From an uncultured Ruminococcus sp. (lineage in GTDB: Bacteria > Bacillota > Clostridia > Oscillospirales > Acutalibacteraceae): 21,176 nucleotides of DNA. Positions 1 through 7,649 of the stretch are shown here, one piece after another. The notes beneath the pieces are model-generated. The model ran no database searches and was not told the origin of the DNA. It saw nothing but the letters and a program-made list of their open reading frames with translations. The stretch is from positions 1 through 21,176 of the forward strand of contig CADBSZ010000216.1 in NCBI GenBank assembly GCA_902797525.1, written 5' to 3'. The position numbers and the translations under genes were made by a program. Position 1 is the stretch's first letter. Each line of letters opens with the position of its first letter.

Positions 1-583
1 CACGTCGGCAAAACGACTCGTCATGCCGATAGTTGTTCGGTGAGTTGATTTATTTCGGGTGCCCCGGAGCCGGTGCGCCTTTGGAAAGAGCGGCTGGTCA
101 ACACGTCGGCAAAACGGCGCGTCATGCCGATAGTTGTTCGGTGAGTTAATTTATTTCGGGTGTCCCGGAGCCGGTGCGCCTTTGGAAAGAGCGGCTGCTC
201 AACCCGTCGGCAAAACGGCGCGTCATGCCGATAGTTGTTCGGTGAGTTAATCTATTTCGGGTGTCCCGGAGCCGGTGCGCCTTTGGAAAGGCCGACTAGT
301 CAACGCATCGGATGAACGGCGCGCCATACCGATGATTATTCGGTGTGGAAAGCTTTTTTGGGTGTCCCGGAGCCAGTGCGCCTTTGGAAAGAGCGGCTGG
401 TCAACACGTCGGATGAACGGCGCGTCATGCCGATAGTTGTTTGGTGAGTTGGATTTATTTCGGGTGCCCCGGAGCCGGTGCGCCTTTGGAAAGAACGGCT
501 GGTCAACACGTCGGCAAAACGACTCGTCATGCCGATAGTTGTTCGGTGAGTTGATTTATTTCGGGTGCCCCGGAGCCGGTGCG
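1..583. repeat. Tandem array of a 101-bp repeat unit
   Basis: Units begin at 1, 102, 203, 304, 405 and 507. The first four are 101 bp, the fifth is 102 bp, and the sixth is cut off after about 77 bp at 583. Every unit carries a block starting CACGTCGGCAAAACG or a close variant, then GCCGATAGTTGTTCGGTGAG, then CGGAGCCGGTGCGCCTTTGG. The 77 bp of unit 6 are identical to the start of unit 1. Units 4 and 5 share a GGATGAACG variant where the others have GGCAAAACG. The array probably extends beyond the left edge. Short internal inverted arms are visible (CCGA/TCGG and AGCCG/CGGCT). The period is not a multiple of three, so the array cannot encode a continuous repeat protein. I see no gene in it. 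Confidence 0.93.
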
Positions 584-594
584 TGTTGAATTAC

Positions 595-623
595 TTGACA
601 CCGCCCATCGCAAATCATATAAT
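595..623 (+). promoter_or_regulatory. Sigma-A promoter for the yqzL-recO-mutS2-rimM-trmD cluster
   Basis: A consensus -35 TTGACA at 595-600 and a consensus -10 TATAAT at 618-623 are separated by 17 bp. The promoter starts only 12 bp after the last recognisable base of the repeat array and lies about 90 bp upstream of the first start codon. The 584-710 interval otherwise holds only an A-rich stretch with a short direct repeat of AACTGAAAAAT. Confidence 0.85.
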
Positions 624-710
624 GAAACTGAAAAATAAAAACTGAAAAATCCAAAATTTTCAATTGATAAAAGCCGCCGATTCAGCAACACTATCCGCGG
701 AGGTGTTGTT

Positions 711-884
711 ATGGACGAATTCGGTCACTGGCGGCTGTTTTTATCGTCGGGCAGTGTGCTCGACTATCTCGCCTACAAACGGGCGATGGAGGCCAAAGAC
801 ACGGGCGCGGACACTGTCCGCAGGGAGGAAACCGATGAAATTCCGAACAGAGGGACTGATTATCAAGGAACAGAATATCGGTGA
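711..884 (+). CDS. YqzL-like small protein, 57 aa
   Basis: This short gene starts with ATG at 711, preceded by GGAGGT at 699-704 with 6 nt spacing, and ends at TGA 882-884. The product begins MDEFGHWRLFLSSGSVLDYL. The pattern of an early Trp-x-x-Phe, a Gly, then Tyr-Leu-x-Tyr-Lys resembles the YqzL family, small proteins of unknown function that sit immediately upstream of recO in Bacillus and other Firmicutes. The last 50 bp overlap the recO start in another frame, which would allow translational coupling. No membrane segment or signal is visible. The main alternative is that it is only a translated leader for recO. The family assignment comes from memory of YqzL and its position, so function stays unknown. 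Confidence 0.72.
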   Translation: MDEFGHWRLFLSSGSVLDYLAYKRAMEAKDTGADTVRREETDEIPNRGTDYQGTEYR

Positions 885-1578
885 ATCGGACAAGCTGGTT
901 CACGCTTTGACCAAGTCAAACGGCGTGGTTAAGGCGTTTGTGCGCGGTGCGAAGAACATCAAAAATCAAAAGTGCGCCGCTTCCTCGCTGCTGAGCTATT
1001 CCATGCTCACGTTTCACCCGGGGCGCGACAGCTATTCCATCGGCGACGCGCGCTCCTTACATATTTTTTCCAAGCTGCGCGGCGACGTTAAAAAAATGTG
1101 TCTGGCGCAGTATTTTTGCGAACTGGCGCTCACCGTTTGTCCGCGCGAAAAGCCGGCTGACAAATACCTCAGCCTGGTTCTAAATGCGCTCTATCTTCTC
1201 AACGAGGACAAGCGCCCTGCCGATTTGATTAAGCCGTGCTTGGAAATGCGATTGGCGGCGATGGCCGGTTATCTGCCCGACCTCATCATGTGCCGCACCT
1301 GCGGCGAATACACTGCGCCGCAAATGTATTTTGATCCGAAAAGCGGCACGCTCGAATGTGCCAAATGCCGCGGCCATGTGTCCGACGGCGCGATTTTACT
1401 CACCGAAGCCGCGCTCACGGCGCTGCGCCACACGGTGTACGCCGACGATGACAGGCTGTTTTCGTTCTCGCTCTCCGAGGGAGGGCTGGCACTGCTCAAT
1501 CAGGCGAGCGAGGCATACTTAAAATACCGTTTTGAAAAAGATTTTAAAACACTGACCTTCTATAAAACGATAGCGTGA
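835..1578 (+). CDS. recO: DNA repair protein RecO
   Basis: RecO is the RecFOR mediator that anneals single strands and helps load RecA at gaps. The 247-aa product is of usual length. The N-terminal 80 residues, starting MKFRTEGLIIKEQNIGESDK, fit the RecO OB-fold, followed by a helical region and a zinc-binding knuckle with paired cysteines at 153/156 and 175/178. I chose ATG 835 because it has GGGAGG at 823-828 with 6 nt spacing and the family's N-terminus begins there. The same frame is open back to 664, but that upstream part has no RecO character and is the wrong frame of the yqzL-like gene. The start lies within the yqzL-like gene, and mutS2 begins 1 bp after the stop, so the genes are probably co-transcribed and coupled. 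Confidence 0.95.
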   Translation: MKFRTEGLIIKEQNIGESDKLVHALTKSNGVVKAFVRGAKNIKNQKCAASSLLSYSMLTFHPGRDSYSIGDARSLHIFSKLRGDVKKMCLAQYFCELALTVCPREKPADKYLSLVLNALYLLNEDKRPADLIKPCLEMRLAAMAGYLPDLIMCRTCGEYTAPQMYFDPKSGTLECAKCRGHVSDGAILLTEAALTALRHTVYADDDRLFSFSLSEGGLALLNQASEAYLKYRFEKDFKTLTFYKTIA

Positions 1579-1579
1579 T

Positions 1580-3946
1580 ATGATGAACAGACATTACAAA
1601 ACACTGGAACTTGATAAAATTCTGGAAAAGCTCGCGTCGCAGACCACACTGCCCGACGCGCGCGACCTTGCGCTCAAGCTTGAGCCGCAGACCGACCTCA
1701 AAAAGGTGCGCCATCTGCTGCAGCAAACCGACGACGCGGTGATGCTAAGCGGACGCTTCGGCGCGCCGTCCTTCGGCGGAGCGGTGAACTGCGCCGGCAA
1801 TTTGCGCCGCGCGCAGGCAGGCGGTTGCCTGACGGCAGGCGAGCTGCTGCGGATTGCCGACACCCTGCGCATCATCCGCACGGTCAAGGAGTGGCAGTCG
1901 CGCTGTTCCTCGGTGGAAACCACTCTCGACAGCTATTTCAGCGGACTGATTTCGAATAAATATCTCGAGGAAAAAATCACCTCCGCCATCATCAGCGAGG
2001 AGGAAATCTCGGACAAGGCGAGTTCCACGCTCTCCGACATCCGCCGCAAAATCCGCACCGCTTCCTCAAAAGCGCGCGAAACGCTTGACAAAATCGTTCA
2101 CAGCTCCAAATACATAAAGTATTTGCAGGACACCATCGTCACCCAGCGCGGCGGCAGATATGTTGTGCCCGTGCGCGCCGAGTGCCGCAATAATGTTCCG
2201 GGCTTGGTTCATGACACCTCCGCCAGCGGACAGACCGTGTTTATCGAGCCGATGGGCGTGGTGCAGGCAAACAACGACATCAAGGTGCTGCAAAACAAAG
2301 AGGAAGAAGAAATCGAGCGAATTCTCTTTGAGCTGTCCGCCAACGCAGGCGACTTTGCGGACACGATTATCCGCAGCTATGAGCACTTAACGCAGCTCAG
2401 CCTTATTTTTGCCAAGGCGGACCTTGCCTATTCCATGCGCGCTACCATGCCGCAAATCAACGACAGGGGAGAGATTAACTTAAAGCAGGCGCGCCACCCC
2501 TTGATTTCCAAGGATAAGGTGGTCCCGATTGATATTCACCTCGGCAAAGCCTTTGACACGCTCGTCATCACCGGCCCCAACACAGGCGGCAAAACCGTCA
2601 CGCTTAAAACGCTGGGCCTGCTTACGCTGATGGCGATGTGCGGTTTGCTGACGCCCTGCGCCGACAACAGTGAACTGAGCATTTTCCGCCGCGTGCTGGT
2701 GGATATCGGCGATGAGCAGAGCATTGAGCAGTCGCTGTCAACCTTCTCGGCGCACATGACAAATATTATTCAGATTATTAAGTTAGCCAACGCAGGCTCT
2801 CTGTGTTTAATTGACGAGCTGGGCGCAGGCACCGACCCCGTTGAGGGCGCGGCGCTTGCCATCGCCATTTTGGAAAAGCTGCGCGAAAAGCACGCCAAAA
2901 TTGCTTCAACCACCCACTACGCGGAGCTGAAGGAATTTGCCCTGCGCACCGAAGGGGTTGAAAACGGAAGCTGTGAATTTGACGTGGCGACCTTAAAGCC
3001 GACCTACCGGCTGCTCATCGGCGTGCCCGGCAAAAGCAACGCCTTTGCCATCTCCAAGCGGCTCGGCATGGAGCAGGACATCGTCAACCGCGCGCAGGAG
3101 CTCGTTTCCAGCGAATCGCGGCAGTTTGAGGACGTCGTTGAAAAGCTTGAAAAACAGCGCCAAAGCTTGGAAAAGCAGGTGGAAAACGCCAACCGCCTCA
3201 CTGCCAAGGCTAACACTGAAAAGCAAAAAGCCGAAAACGAGCTGAAACGTGCCAAGGCGGACGCCGAGCGCGAAATTGAGCGCGCCAAGCAGGAGGCGCA
3301 GCGCATTGTGTCGCGCACGCGCGCCCAAGCCGACGCGCTGGTGGAGGAGCTTGAAAAGGCGCGCAAGGAAAAAGAGCTTTCTGCCGAAAGCCGCTCCAAG
3401 CTGCGCCGCGACATTGACAAAATGGAGGCGCACGCCGACCCCGTCAAGCTCAAAAACACCCCTGATGAAGAATACAAGCTGCCCCGTCCGCTCAAGGTGG
3501 GCGACGAGGTACTCATCTATGACATCGACAAAAACGCCACCGTGCTGGCGCCGCCCGGCAAGGATGGTCAGGTTTTGGTGCAGGCAGGCATCATTAAGAC
3601 GCGCGTGGATGTCAAAAATCTACGGCTTTTAAAATCACAGCTCAAGCCCAACAAGCCGAAGTTTGCGAGTACGCGCAACGTACCCAGCCGCATGGACGTC
3701 CGCCCCGAAACCGAAATTGATGTGCGCGGCACCACCGCGCTTGAGGCGGTCGCCATTGTCGACAAGGCAATCGACAATGCCGTCATGGCAGGCGTGAGCA
3801 AAATGACGATTATTCACGGCAAGGGCACCGGCGTGCTCCGCCGCGAAATCAATCAGTTTTTACGCCATCACAAGGCAGTCAAGTCCCAACGCCTCGGCAC
3901 CTTCGGCGAGGGTGAGGACGGCGTAACCATTGTAGAGTTAAAGTAA
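1580..3946 (+). CDS. mutS2: MutS2 endonuclease/ribosome-rescue ATPase
   Basis: A 788-aa MutS2, lacking the mismatch-reading N-terminal domain of MutS1. In order: MutS core and lever (about 1-310), ABC-type ATPase with Walker A GPNTGGKT at 332-339, Walker B ending LIDE at about 410-413 with signature GAGTD, and H-loop STTHY at 443-447. A long charged coiled coil follows (about 510-620), then a KOW-like region, and a C-terminal Smr domain (about 712-788) with DVRG at 714-717 and HGKGTG at 746-751. In Bacillus, MutS2 is reported to recognise collided ribosomes and split them; older work linked the family to suppression of recombination. No good ribosome binding site precedes the ATG. With only 1 bp after the recO stop, translation is probably coupled; the second ATG at 1583 is equally possible. 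Confidence 0.97.
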   Translation: MMNRHYKTLELDKILEKLASQTTLPDARDLALKLEPQTDLKKVRHLLQQTDDAVMLSGRFGAPSFGGAVNCAGNLRRAQAGGCLTAGELLRIADTLRIIRTVKEWQSRCSSVETTLDSYFSGLISNKYLEEKITSAIISEEEISDKASSTLSDIRRKIRTASSKARETLDKIVHSSKYIKYLQDTIVTQRGGRYVVPVRAECRNNVPGLVHDTSASGQTVFIEPMGVVQANNDIKVLQNKEEEEIERILFELSANAGDFADTIIRSYEHLTQLSLIFAKADLAYSMRATMPQINDRGEINLKQARHPLISKDKVVPIDIHLGKAFDTLVITGPNTGGKTVTLKTLGLLTLMAMCGLLTPCADNSELSIFRRVLVDIGDEQSIEQSLSTFSAHMTNIIQIIKLANAGSLCLIDELGAGTDPVEGAALAIAILEKLREKHAKIASTTHYAELKEFALRTEGVENGSCEFDVATLKPTYRLLIGVPGKSNAFAISKRLGMEQDIVNRAQELVSSESRQFEDVVEKLEKQRQSLEKQVENANRLTAKANTEKQKAENELKRAKADAEREIERAKQEAQRIVSRTRAQADALVEELEKARKEKELSAESRSKLRRDIDKMEAHADPVKLKNTPDEEYKLPRPLKVGDEVLIYDIDKNATVLAPPGKDGQVLVQAGIIKTRVDVKNLRLLKSQLKPNKPKFASTRNVPSRMDVRPETEIDVRGTTALEAVAIVDKAIDNAVMAGVSKMTIIHGKGTGVLRREINQFLRHHKAVKSQRLGTFGEGEDGVTIVELK

Positions 3947-3979
3947 AGAATCATACACAATCCCAAACAGGAGACATAC

Positions 3980-4492
3980 ATGAAAAAACAATTTCTTGAC
4001 AGCGGCAAAATTGTGGGAACGCACGGCATCAGGGGCGAGGTTCGCATCGACCCGTGGTGCGATTCTCCCGCGTTTTTGGCGGCGTTTAAAACCCTCTATC
4101 TCGACGAGCGCGGCGAAACCGCAATCAAGGTCAAGTCCCGTCCGCATAAAAACATCACGCTCGCCAAAATCGAAGGCGTTGACACCATCGAAGCCGCCGA
4201 GCGTCTGCGCGGCAAAATCGTCTACATCAACCGCGACGACATTCAGCTCGGCGAGGGCGTGCACTTTGTGCAGGACTTAATCGGTCTTGAAGTGCGCGAC
4301 TTCGACAGCGGTGTTCTTTACGGCGTTATCAGCGACGTTTTGCGCACCGGTGCGAACGATGTTTACGAAATCAGGCAAAACGGCAAAACTTATCTTGCGC
4401 CCGTAATCGACGAGGTGGTGCGCGAAATTGACGTCGAGGGCGGCGTGGTGCGCATAACTCCCATGAAAGGAATTTTTGACGATGCGGATTGA
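3980..4492 (+). CDS. rimM: Ribosome maturation factor RimM
   Basis: RimM binds ribosomal protein S19 and assists maturation of the 30S head. The 170-aa product has the N-terminal RimM domain with GKIVGTHGIRGEVRI at about 9-23, and a C-terminal PRC-barrel from about residue 94, ending in a strongly conserved PMKGIFD-like tail. ATG 3980 follows a CAGGAG site 6-7 nt upstream. It sits 33 bp after mutS2 with no terminator between, and its last 11 bp overlap trmD. The rimM-trmD pairing is a common bacterial arrangement and supports both calls. Confidence 0.96.
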   Translation: MKKQFLDSGKIVGTHGIRGEVRIDPWCDSPAFLAAFKTLYLDERGETAIKVKSRPHKNITLAKIEGVDTIEAAERLRGKIVYINRDDIQLGEGVHFVQDLIGLEVRDFDSGVLYGVISDVLRTGANDVYEIRQNGKTYLAPVIDEVVREIDVEGGVVRITPMKGIFDDAD

Positions 4493-5165
4493 CATTATCA
4501 CCCTTTTTCCCGAAATGTTCGCGCCCGTTTTGGGCGACAGCATCATCGGGCGCGCGCAAAAAAGCGGCGCGGTGGAAATCCACACCCATCAGCTGCGTGA
4601 CTTTGCCTTTGACAAGCACCGCCGCGTGGACGACACGCCCTACGGCGGCGGCATGGGCATGCTGATGAAGGCGGAGCCGATTGCCCTCTGCTTTGAGGCA
4701 ATCTGCAAAGAAACCGGCGAGCGCCCTTATTTTATCTATATGTCGCCGCAGGGCAAAACGCTGCGTCAGAGCCGCCTGCGCGAGCTGACCGAACATCAAA
4801 ACATCTGTATTCTCTGCGGCCATTACGAGGGCGTTGATCAACGCCTGCTCGACAGCCTGATTGACGAGGAAATCTCTATCGGCGACTATGTGCTCACCGG
4901 CGGTGAAATCCCTGCCATGGTCTTTACCGACGCGCTGTGCCGCATGGTGCCGGGCGTGCTCACCAACAACGAATGCTTCACCGAGGAAAGCCATTTCAGC
5001 GGCCTTCTCGAGTATCCGCAGTACACCAAACCCTCTGAGTGGCGCGGCATTCCGGTGCCTGAGGTGTTGCTCAGCGGACACCACCAAAACATCGAAAAAT
5101 GGCGCAAAGAGCAGAGCATTGAAGTCACCAAACGCAAGCGTCCTGATTTACTGAATCAGTCATAA
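4482..5165 (+). CDS. trmD: tRNA (guanine-N1)-methyltransferase TrmD
   Basis: TrmD uses S-adenosylmethionine to methylate G37 next to the anticodon, which prevents +1 frameshifting. The 227-aa product begins MRIDIITLFPEMF, the typical start of the family. The SPOUT knot motifs are present: YMSPQG at about 86-91, LCGHYEGVDQR at 111-121 and SIGDYVLTGGE at 132-142. ATG 4482 lies inside the end of rimM, with GAAAGGA at 4465-4471 as a somewhat distant ribosome binding site. A TTG two codons earlier is in frame but less likely because the conserved N-terminus begins at the ATG. No clear terminator follows within the 210 bp before ptsH. Confidence 0.97.
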   Translation: MRIDIITLFPEMFAPVLGDSIIGRAQKSGAVEIHTHQLRDFAFDKHRRVDDTPYGGGMGMLMKAEPIALCFEAICKETGERPYFIYMSPQGKTLRQSRLRELTEHQNICILCGHYEGVDQRLLDSLIDEEISIGDYVLTGGEIPAMVFTDALCRMVPGVLTNNECFTEESHFSGLLEYPQYTKPSEWRGIPVPEVLLSGHHQNIEKWRKEQSIEVTKRKRPDLLNQS

Positions 5166-5293
5166 TGATGTAAAATATTGCTATAATACGGACAGATTAC
5201 GGATAAATCGACTGATTCCGTTGTAAATTTGCACAATAAAAAGGAGATAAATTCTACGTCGGGTGAAACTTCACACGAAAATAATTTACCATA

Positions 5294-5322
5294 TTGACCT
5301 TACGGTAAAAAATGATTATAAT
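5294..5322 (+). promoter_or_regulatory. Promoter of ptsH, with an overlapping inverted repeat
   Basis: TTGACC at 5294-5299 and TATAAT at 5317-5322 are 17 bp apart, about 55 bp upstream of the HPr start. A TTTACC/GGTAAA inverted repeat (5285-5290 and 5304-5309) flanks the -35 box and could be an operator, though it is short. A second TATAAT at 5182-5187 has no convincing -35 partner. Confidence 0.7.
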
Positions 5323-5376
5323 GTTAAAGAGGTTAAGCCACACAATTCATCTATGACAGAGAAGAGGGTAATTCAA

Positions 5377-5640
5377 ATGTATGTTAAGGAAGTATTAGTT
5401 CAGAACAAAGCAGGCTTGCACGCGCGTCCCGCAACATTCTTTATCCAGAAGGCGAATGAATACAAGGCTACCATCTGGGTTGAAAAGGAAGAGCGCCGCG
5501 TAAACGCAAAGAGCCTTTTGGGTGTGCTTTCACTGGGCATCATCGGCGGCACCACCATCAAGATTATCGCTGACGGCGCAGACGAAACCGACGCGGTTGA
5601 AGGTCTTGCAGAGTTGGTTGAATCGGGCTTTGCCGAATAA
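5377..5640 (+). CDS. ptsH: Phosphocarrier protein HPr
   Basis: HPr passes phosphate from enzyme I to sugar-specific EIIA proteins of the PTS. The 87-aa product has the active-site His at exactly position 15 within AGLHARPATFF, and the regulatory Ser at position 46 within NAKSLLGVLSLGI. Ser46 is the site used by HPr kinase in Firmicutes for catabolite control, so this protein has both catalytic and regulatory roles and is HPr rather than the His15-lacking Crh. ATG 5377 is chosen because it puts both residues at their canonical positions and has AGAGGG 8 nt upstream. The frame is open back to 5263 but that extension is not HPr-like. It has its own promoter and terminator, and no enzyme I gene is adjacent. 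Confidence 0.96.
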   Translation: MYVKEVLVQNKAGLHARPATFFIQKANEYKATIWVEKEERRVNAKSLLGVLSLGIIGGTTIKIIADGADETDAVEGLAELVESGFAE

Positions 5641-5659
5641 TTTTTTGATAGCTTTATAA

Positions 5660-5686
5660 GGGCGGATTTTTTCCGCCCGTTTTTTT
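5660..5686 (+). terminator. Rho-independent terminator of ptsH
   Basis: GGGCGGA (5660-5666) pairs with TCCGCCC (5672-5678) around a T-rich loop, followed by seven T residues. It begins 20 bp after the HPr stop. Confidence 0.92.
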
Positions 5687-5723
5687 CTGTAAAAAGGATT
5701 GTTCTTGAAACGGAGGTGATTGT

Positions 5724-7568
5724 TTGAATCCGAAAATGCAAATATTGCGCAAAAAAGCAATGGGACTCCCTCTTTTGCCGGGCGTTTATATTATGCACGG
5801 CAAGGACGGCGGCATTATTTATATCGGCAAGGCAAAGGCGCTGAAAAACCGCGTCAGCCAATATTTCGGTTCTCAAAACAACCACCCCGAAAAGGTGCGC
5901 CGCATGGTTGACAACGTCGATGATTTTGAATACATCATCACCGACAGCGAGTTCGAGGCGCTGATTCTCGAATGCAGCCTTATCAAGCAGCACACGCCAA
6001 AGTACAACATTCTGTTAAAGGACGACAAGGGCTACAGTTACATTCGCGTCGGCGAGGGCGACTGGGGAAAGCTCAGCTATGTCCTGCAAAAAGCTGATGA
6101 CGGCGCAACCTACATCGGCCCCTACAAAAGCAGTTTCTACGTCAAAAGCGCGGTGGAGGAGGCAAACAAAATCTTTATGCTGCCTACCTGCAACCGTCAG
6201 TTTCCGCGCGACTTTCGCAAGGCCAGACCGTGCCTGAATTATCATATCAAGCAGTGTATGGCGCCCTGCACCGGCAGGGTAAAGCTTGCCGACTACCGCG
6301 AAAGTCTGAACCAGGCGCTCGACTTTCTCAAAGGGGGTTCCTCCAATTCCGTCAAGCAGCTCACTGCGCAGATGGAGGAAGCCGCCGAAAACCTCGAGTT
6401 TGAACGCGCCGCCCGAATCCGCGACAAAATCGCCGCAGTCAAAAAAATGGGCGACAAGCAAAAGGTTGTTGCGAACAAGGTGCTCGACGAGGACGTTATC
6501 GCGTCCTTCTCCAATGACGGCAAAACCTGCTTTCAGGTATTCCGTTTTGAGGGCGGCAGGCTGTTTGACCGCGAAAGCTTTATCTTCGACAGCGGCGAGA
6601 CGGCGACCGACACCGAGGAGTTTTTAATCAGCTACTACACGCTGCGCACCGACATTCCGAAAAACATCGCCGTTGACAGCGGCTTTGACGCGCTTGAGGA
6701 CGTGCAGCGTTGGCTCAGCGAAAAGCGCGGCAACAAGGTGACGCTCACCGTGCCGCAGCGCGGCGAACAGGCGCAGCTGGTTGCCATGTGCCGCTCCAAT
6801 GCCGCCGAGGCGCTCGCCCAGCAAAAGGGAGCGACCGTGCACGAGTTCGGTGTGCTTGAGGAGCTGCGCCAAACACTGGGGCTGGAAAACCTGCCCGAAT
6901 ACATCGAGTGTTACGATATTTCCAACCTTGCCGGCACCGAAAACGTCGCCGGTATGGTTGTTTACAAAAACGGCAGGCCGCTCAAATCCGCCTATCGCAA
7001 GTTCAAAATCAAGGGCTTTGAGGGGCAGGACGACTATGCGTCGATGGCGGAAACGCTCACGCGCCGCTTTGAAGAATACTACAAGGCGGAAGCCGGAGAC
7101 GAGGGCTTCGGAAAGCTGCCCGATTTGATTTTGCTCGACGGCGGCAAGGGACAGGTCGCCGCGGTTCGCGCGGTATTCGACCGCATGAATATTGAGGTGC
7201 CGCTGTTCGGCTTGGTCAAGGACGACAAGCACCGCACGCGCGCCGTTACGGGCGACGGCGGTGAAATCGCCATCAGCCAAAAGCGCGCGCTCTTTACCTT
7301 CCTCAGCAAAATGCAGGACGAGGTGCACCGCTTTGCCATCGGCTATCACCACACGCGCCGAAAAAACGCCGCCTTCCGCAGTTCGCTGACGGGCATCGAG
7401 GGCGTGGGCGAGGTGCGCGCAAAGTCTCTGCTCAAGTATTTTCGCACGATTGATAACATTTCAAAAGCGGATTTGGCGGAGCTGGAGGCTGCGCCGAAAA
7501 TGACAAAAGACAGCGCGCGCGCGGTTTACCGCTACTTCCACGCAGATGAAACAAATACGGAAGAATAA
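5724..7568 (+). CDS. uvrC: Excinuclease ABC subunit C
   Basis: UvrC makes both incisions around a lesion after UvrAB loading in nucleotide excision repair. The 614-aa protein has an N-terminal GIY-YIG nuclease domain (PGVYIM at 19-24, IYIGKAK at 32-38). A cysteine set at 156, 170, 178 and 182 matches the spacing reported for an Fe-S site in UvrC. A UVR motif for UvrB contact lies at about 208-243. The RNase H-like second nuclease contains YDISN and ILLDGGKGQ, and a C-terminal helix-hairpin-helix pair begins near GIEGVGEVRAK. I accept the TTG start at 5724 because GGAGGTGAT at 5712-5720 is an almost full anti-SD match 7 nt upstream; ATG 5736 is the alternative. Only 37 bp separate it from the ptsH terminator, and no promoter is evident there. 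Confidence 0.97.
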   Translation: MNPKMQILRKKAMGLPLLPGVYIMHGKDGGIIYIGKAKALKNRVSQYFGSQNNHPEKVRRMVDNVDDFEYIITDSEFEALILECSLIKQHTPKYNILLKDDKGYSYIRVGEGDWGKLSYVLQKADDGATYIGPYKSSFYVKSAVEEANKIFMLPTCNRQFPRDFRKARPCLNYHIKQCMAPCTGRVKLADYRESLNQALDFLKGGSSNSVKQLTAQMEEAAENLEFERAARIRDKIAAVKKMGDKQKVVANKVLDEDVIASFSNDGKTCFQVFRFEGGRLFDRESFIFDSGETATDTEEFLISYYTLRTDIPKNIAVDSGFDALEDVQRWLSEKRGNKVTLTVPQRGEQAQLVAMCRSNAAEALAQQKGATVHEFGVLEELRQTLGLENLPEYIECYDISNLAGTENVAGMVVYKNGRPLKSAYRKFKIKGFEGQDDYASMAETLTRRFEEYYKAEAGDEGFGKLPDLILLDGGKGQVAAVRAVFDRMNIEVPLFGLVKDDKHRTRAVTGDGGEIAISQKRALFTFLSKMQDEVHRFAIGYHHTRRKNAAFRSSLTGIEGVGEVRAKSLLKYFRTIDNISKADLAELEAAPKMTKDSARAVYRYFHADETNTEE

Positions 7569-7598
7569 ATTTATTTATTTTAACTAAAAAAATGTCCT

Positions 7599-7627
7599 TG
7601 TAAAATCATGCGTTCTATGTTATACTA
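7599..7627 (+). promoter_or_regulatory. Promoter of rsmD-coaD
   Basis: TTGTAA at 7599-7604 and TATACT at 7622-7627 are 17 bp apart, just upstream of the rsmD ribosome binding site (GTGAGGA) and start at 7650. The short distance means a brief 5' leader. Confidence 0.65.
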
Positions 7628-7649
7628 TTTCTATTAGTGAGGATTTTTT

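Noticed and set aside
336..530. Minus-strand open frame with repeated peptide RFADVLTSRSFQRRTGSG
   Set aside because: It lies inside the tandem array. The peptide recurs after proS (10734-10925, minus) only because the DNA repeat recurs, and the 101-bp period breaks the frame between most units. No ribosome binding site supports it.
1..583. CRISPR array
   Set aside because: The whole 101-bp unit is repeated, with no alternation of constant repeats and unique spacers, and there are no cas genes in the window.
664..834. N-terminal extension of recO
   Set aside because: The TTG start has no ribosome binding site, the translated segment is unlike RecO, and it overlaps the better supported yqzL-like gene in another frame.
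4371..5087. Long minus-strand frame opposite rimM/trmD
   Set aside because: It is a shadow of trmD caused by codon bias; the product is low-information and rich in His/Ala/Arg, and it has no ribosome binding site.
5263..5376. N-terminal extension or leader peptide of HPr
   Set aside because: GTG 5263 is 16 nt from the nearest AAGGAG, the stretch covers the ptsH promoter, and canonical His15 and Ser46 numbering requires the start at 5377.
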